Of a stretch of 64,000 nt of DNA, positions 61,887 to 64,000 are shown piece by piece. The notes beneath the pieces are model-generated. The model ran no database searches. It had not been told where the DNA came from and worked only from the letters and a program-made list of their open reading frames with translations. Made by a program: the position numbers and the translations under genes. The DNA comes from Clostridia bacterium (GTDB lineage: Bacteria > Bacillota > Clostridia > TANB77 > CAG-508), in assembly GCA_017437145.1 (NCBI GenBank), contig JAFSBT010000003.1:1-64000 (forward strand), given 5' to 3'. Numbering within the stretch: position 1 is the stretch's first letter; the number at the start of each line of letters is the position of its first letter.

Positions 61887-62888
61887 ATGGAAGAAAATTT
61901 ACTGATACCAGAAGTTCAAGATGGAACTGAAGAAGTTGCAGAAGTTTCATTAAGACCAAAGATTTTAAGAGAATATATTGGACAAGAAAAAGTCAAAGAA
62001 AACATGAAAATATATATAGAAGCAGCAAAAAAAAGAAATGAACCTTTAGATCATGTTTTGTTGTATGGACCACCTGGATTAGGAAAAACCACTTTAGCAA
62101 ATATAATTTCAAATGAGATGAATTCTAATATAAGAATAACCTCAGGACCAGCTATAGAAAAACCAGGAGATTTAGCTGCATTACTTACAAATTTATCTGA
62201 AAACGATATTTTATTTATTGATGAGATTCATAGATTAAATAGAAGTGTTGAAGAAATTTTATATCCTGCATTAGAAGATTATAATCTAGATATTATTATA
62301 GGAAAAGGACCAAGCGCAAGGTCTATAAGATTGGACTTGCCTAAATTTACATTAATTGGTGCAACAACAAGAGCAGGTTCTTTAACAACACCTTTAAGAG
62401 ATAGATTTGGTATTGTACATAGATTAGAATTATATACAGTAGAAGAGTTAAATACAATAATAAAAAGGTCTGCAGAAATTCTAAATATTGGTATAGAGGA
62501 AAAAGGTGCACTAGAAATTGCTAAACGTTCAAGAGGAACTCCTAGAATTGCAAATAGATTATTAAAAAGAGTTCGAGATTATGCATTAGTTTTAGGAAAT
62601 GGAAATATTACTTTTGAAATAGCTAGAATAGCACTAGAAAAACTAGAGATAGACGATTTAGGACTTGATAATATAGATGTAAAAATTTTAAAAACTATAA
62701 TTTTAAATTATGCAGGAGGACCAGTTGGAATAGAAACATTAGCATCAACAATAGGTGAAGAAGTTGAAACTATAGAAGATGTATATGAACCATACTTAAT
62801 GCAAATAGGATTTATTACAAGAACACCAAGAGGAAGAATGGTTACACCTAATGCCTATAAACATTTAGGAATTGAAATGATGTCATAG
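61887..62888 (+). CDS. ruvB: Holliday junction branch-migration helicase RuvB
   Basis: 333 aa AAA+ motor. Walker [10 protein letters not shown] at 61-69, Walker B LFIDEIHR, sensor [16 protein letters not shown], arginine-finger region, and C-terminal winged helix (RTPRGRMVT). Acts with RuvA, not seen in this window. AAGGGAG precedes ATG. Confidence 0.97.
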   Translation: MEENLLIPEVQDGTEEVAEVSLRPKILREYIGQEKVKENMKIYIEAAKKRNEPLDHVLLYGPPGLGKTTLANIISNEMNSNIRITSGPAIEKPGDLAALLTNLSENDILFIDEIHRLNRSVEEILYPALEDYNLDIIIGKGPSARSIRLDLPKFTLIGATTRAGSLTTPLRDRFGIVHRLELYTVEELNTIIKRSAEILNIGIEEKGALEIAKRSRGTPRIANRLLKRVRDYALVLGNGNITFEIARIALEKLEIDDLGLDNIDVKILKTIILNYAGGPVGIETLASTIGEEVETIEDVYEPYLMQIGFITRTPRGRMVTPNAYKHLGIEMMS

Positions 62889-62894
62889 GCTTAT

Positions 62895-62923
62895 TGTAGG
62901 GGTTGCCGCCCTCGGCAACCCGC
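62895..62923. repeat. TGTAGGGG-family repeat after ruvB
   Basis: tgtaggggttgccgccctcggcaacccgca: ggttgccg/cggcaacc stem. Starts six bases after the stop codon. Confidence 0.78.
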
Positions 62924-62964
62924 ATTAATTTTTATATAAATTAATTTTGAAAAGAGGAATAAGA

Positions 62965-63903
62965 ATGAAAAAAATATCAGTAGTAGTACCTATGTATTAT
63001 GAAGAAGAAGTTGCAGAAGAATGCTATATAAGATTAAAAAAAGTTTTAAACGAATTAAGTAATGAGTATGAACATGAAATTATATTTATAAACGATGGGA
63101 GTAAAGATAAAACATTAGAAATATTAGAAACATTAGCATCAAATGATAAAAATGTAAAAATCATATCTTTTTCAAGGAATTTTGGACACCAATGCGCTGT
63201 AACTGCAGGATTAAGGTCTACTAGTGGAGATGCTGTATTAATTATAGATGCTGATATGCAAGATCCTCCAGAACTAATGAAGGACATGCTAGAGTTATGG
63301 AAAAATGGTAATGAAGTAATATATGCAAAACGTAAAAAAAGAAAAGGTGAATCTGCATTTAAACTATTATCAGCAAAGATGTTTTATAAAGCTCTAAATG
63401 GATTATCTGATGTCGAAATACCAAAAGATACAGGAGACTTCAGATTAGTTGATAGAAAAGTTGTTGATGTTATAAATTCTTTACCAGAGCATAATAAATT
63501 TTTAAGAGGTTTATTTGGCTGGGTAGGTTTTAAACAAACACCTATAGAATATGAAAGACAAGAAAGATTTGCAGGAAAAACAAAATATCCATTAAAGAAA
63601 ATGTTGAAATTAGCAGGAGATGGAATTATTAGCTTTTCTAATAAGCCATTAAGACTAATTGGAGGATTAGGGATATTTTCAATTTTTATTTCTTTTATAA
63701 TCCTAATATATGCATTATTATCATTTATTTTTCAATGGAATAATTTAACTGCAGGTTGGACTTCTATAATGGTAGTTGTTACATTTTTTGCAGGAGTACA
63801 ATTATCTTCATTATGGATAATGTCTGAATATATAGCTAGAATATATGATGAAACAAAGCAAAGACCACAATATATTATTGATAAAAGAATAAATTTAGAA
63901 TAG
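62965..63903 (+). CDS. GT2 glycosyltransferase, DPM1/GtrB-like
   Basis: 312 aa. GT-A domain (1-225) with VVPMYYEEE, INDGSKDKT, IDADMQDPPE (DxD) and TGDFRLVDR. Two C-terminal hydrophobic helices at about 232-258 and 265-290. Such enzymes load a sugar onto a polyprenyl phosphate at the inner face of the membrane. ATG 62965 is chosen for AAGAGGAAT upstream. The next, truncated membrane gene starts 11 nt later, fitting a glycosylation pair. Confidence 0.92.
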   Translation: MKKISVVVPMYYEEEVAEECYIRLKKVLNELSNEYEHEIIFINDGSKDKTLEILETLASNDKNVKIISFSRNFGHQCAVTAGLRSTSGDAVLIIDADMQDPPELMKDMLELWKNGNEVIYAKRKKRKGESAFKLLSAKMFYKALNGLSDVEIPKDTGDFRLVDRKVVDVINSLPEHNKFLRGLFGWVGFKQTPIEYERQERFAGKTKYPLKKMLKLAGDGIISFSNKPLRLIGGLGIFSIFISFIILIYALLSFIFQWNNLTAGWTSIMVVVTFFAGVQLSSLWIMSEYIARIYDETKQRPQYIIDKRINLE

Positions 63904-63914
63904 AGGAATTTCAA

Positions 63915-64000
63915 ATGATAAATAAAATAAAAAACAATAAAATTCACATTATAACAAGCATTTTATATTTTGCCATAATAATTATATATGAATTGTTATA
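63915..64000 (+). CDS. Membrane protein, 5' end only
   Basis: ATG 63915 with AGAGGAA upstream; the readable part is a short basic start then a hydrophobic helix (ITSILYFAIIIIYELL) running off the window. The position after a DPM1-like gene suggests a flippase or polytopic glycosyltransferase. Too short to say. Confidence 0.6.
   Translation, partial: MINKIKNNKIHIITSILYFAIIIIYELL

Noticed and set aside
1-64000. Reassigned UGA codon (Mollicutes code)
   Set aside because: TGA ends the radical SAM gene (47958) and the transpeptidase gene (61867), and Trp is coded by TGG throughout.

Overview
The window is a very AT-rich, gene-dense bacterial chromosome segment that reads as a Clostridia-type Firmicute. 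The evidence is polyA-rich AGGAGG ribosome binding sites, T-box leaders, short HisG with HisZ, split GatCAB, PyrDI/PyrK, and heavy AGA/TTA codon use. TAA, TAG and TGA all end genes, so the standard code applies. Nearly all housekeeping genes lie on the + strand. The minus-strand genes are DUF378, a cation efflux protein and three compositionally atypical single genes.

Layout: (1) 1-4.0 kb: 5S rRNA and tRNA-Asn, then an islet of short unknown genes (735, 1375, 1638, 1984, 3056), most with their own promoter, hairpin leader and terminator. (2) 4.0-12.6 kb: a proline T-box with proS, then a T-box apparently read by tRNA-Asn ahead of aspS-gatC-gatA-HAD-gatB, the indirect route to Asn-tRNA. (3) 12.7-18.9 kb: a small minus-strand gene, an NTF2-like protein, an aldehyde dehydrogenase, and a von Willebrand A / large J-domain pair. 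(4) 19.0-23.7 kb: a his operon (hisZ G H A F IE) with a His-rich leader peptide and attenuator; hisA carries a one-base frameshift. (5) 24.0-30.3 kb: a papain-like protein and the pyrimidine operon pyrC K D F E B I. (6) 30.3-39.9 kb: MYG1-like protein, DUF378, an RlmD-type methyltransferase with a repeat inserted in frame, hydrolase, BRO-N protein, a frameshifted XRE regulator, Fic and a cation efflux protein. (7) 40-58 kb: an accessory-looking region of acetyltransferases, YgjV-type membrane proteins, S1 protein, dapB, a radical SAM/NUDIX operon, ZIP transporter, LD-carboxypeptidase and transporters, with several paralogous pairs and two more frameshifted genes. (8) 58.5-64 kb: galK, U32 protein, L,D-transpeptidase lipoprotein, ruvB, a GT2 glycosyltransferase and a truncated membrane protein.

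Three layers run across the annotation. A short palindromic repeat (about 27 bp, starting TGTAGGGG) occurs at least 14 times, mostly just after stop codons and once inside a coding gene. A separate two-hairpin element of about 100 bp occurs twice in opposite orientation. A set of compositionally atypical, mostly single genes shares a promoter form (TTGCAA-like -35, 17 bp, TGA-TATAAT) and structured leaders; three leaders share a hairpin with a conserved loop and compensating stem changes. That RNA motif is the best candidate here for something undescribed.
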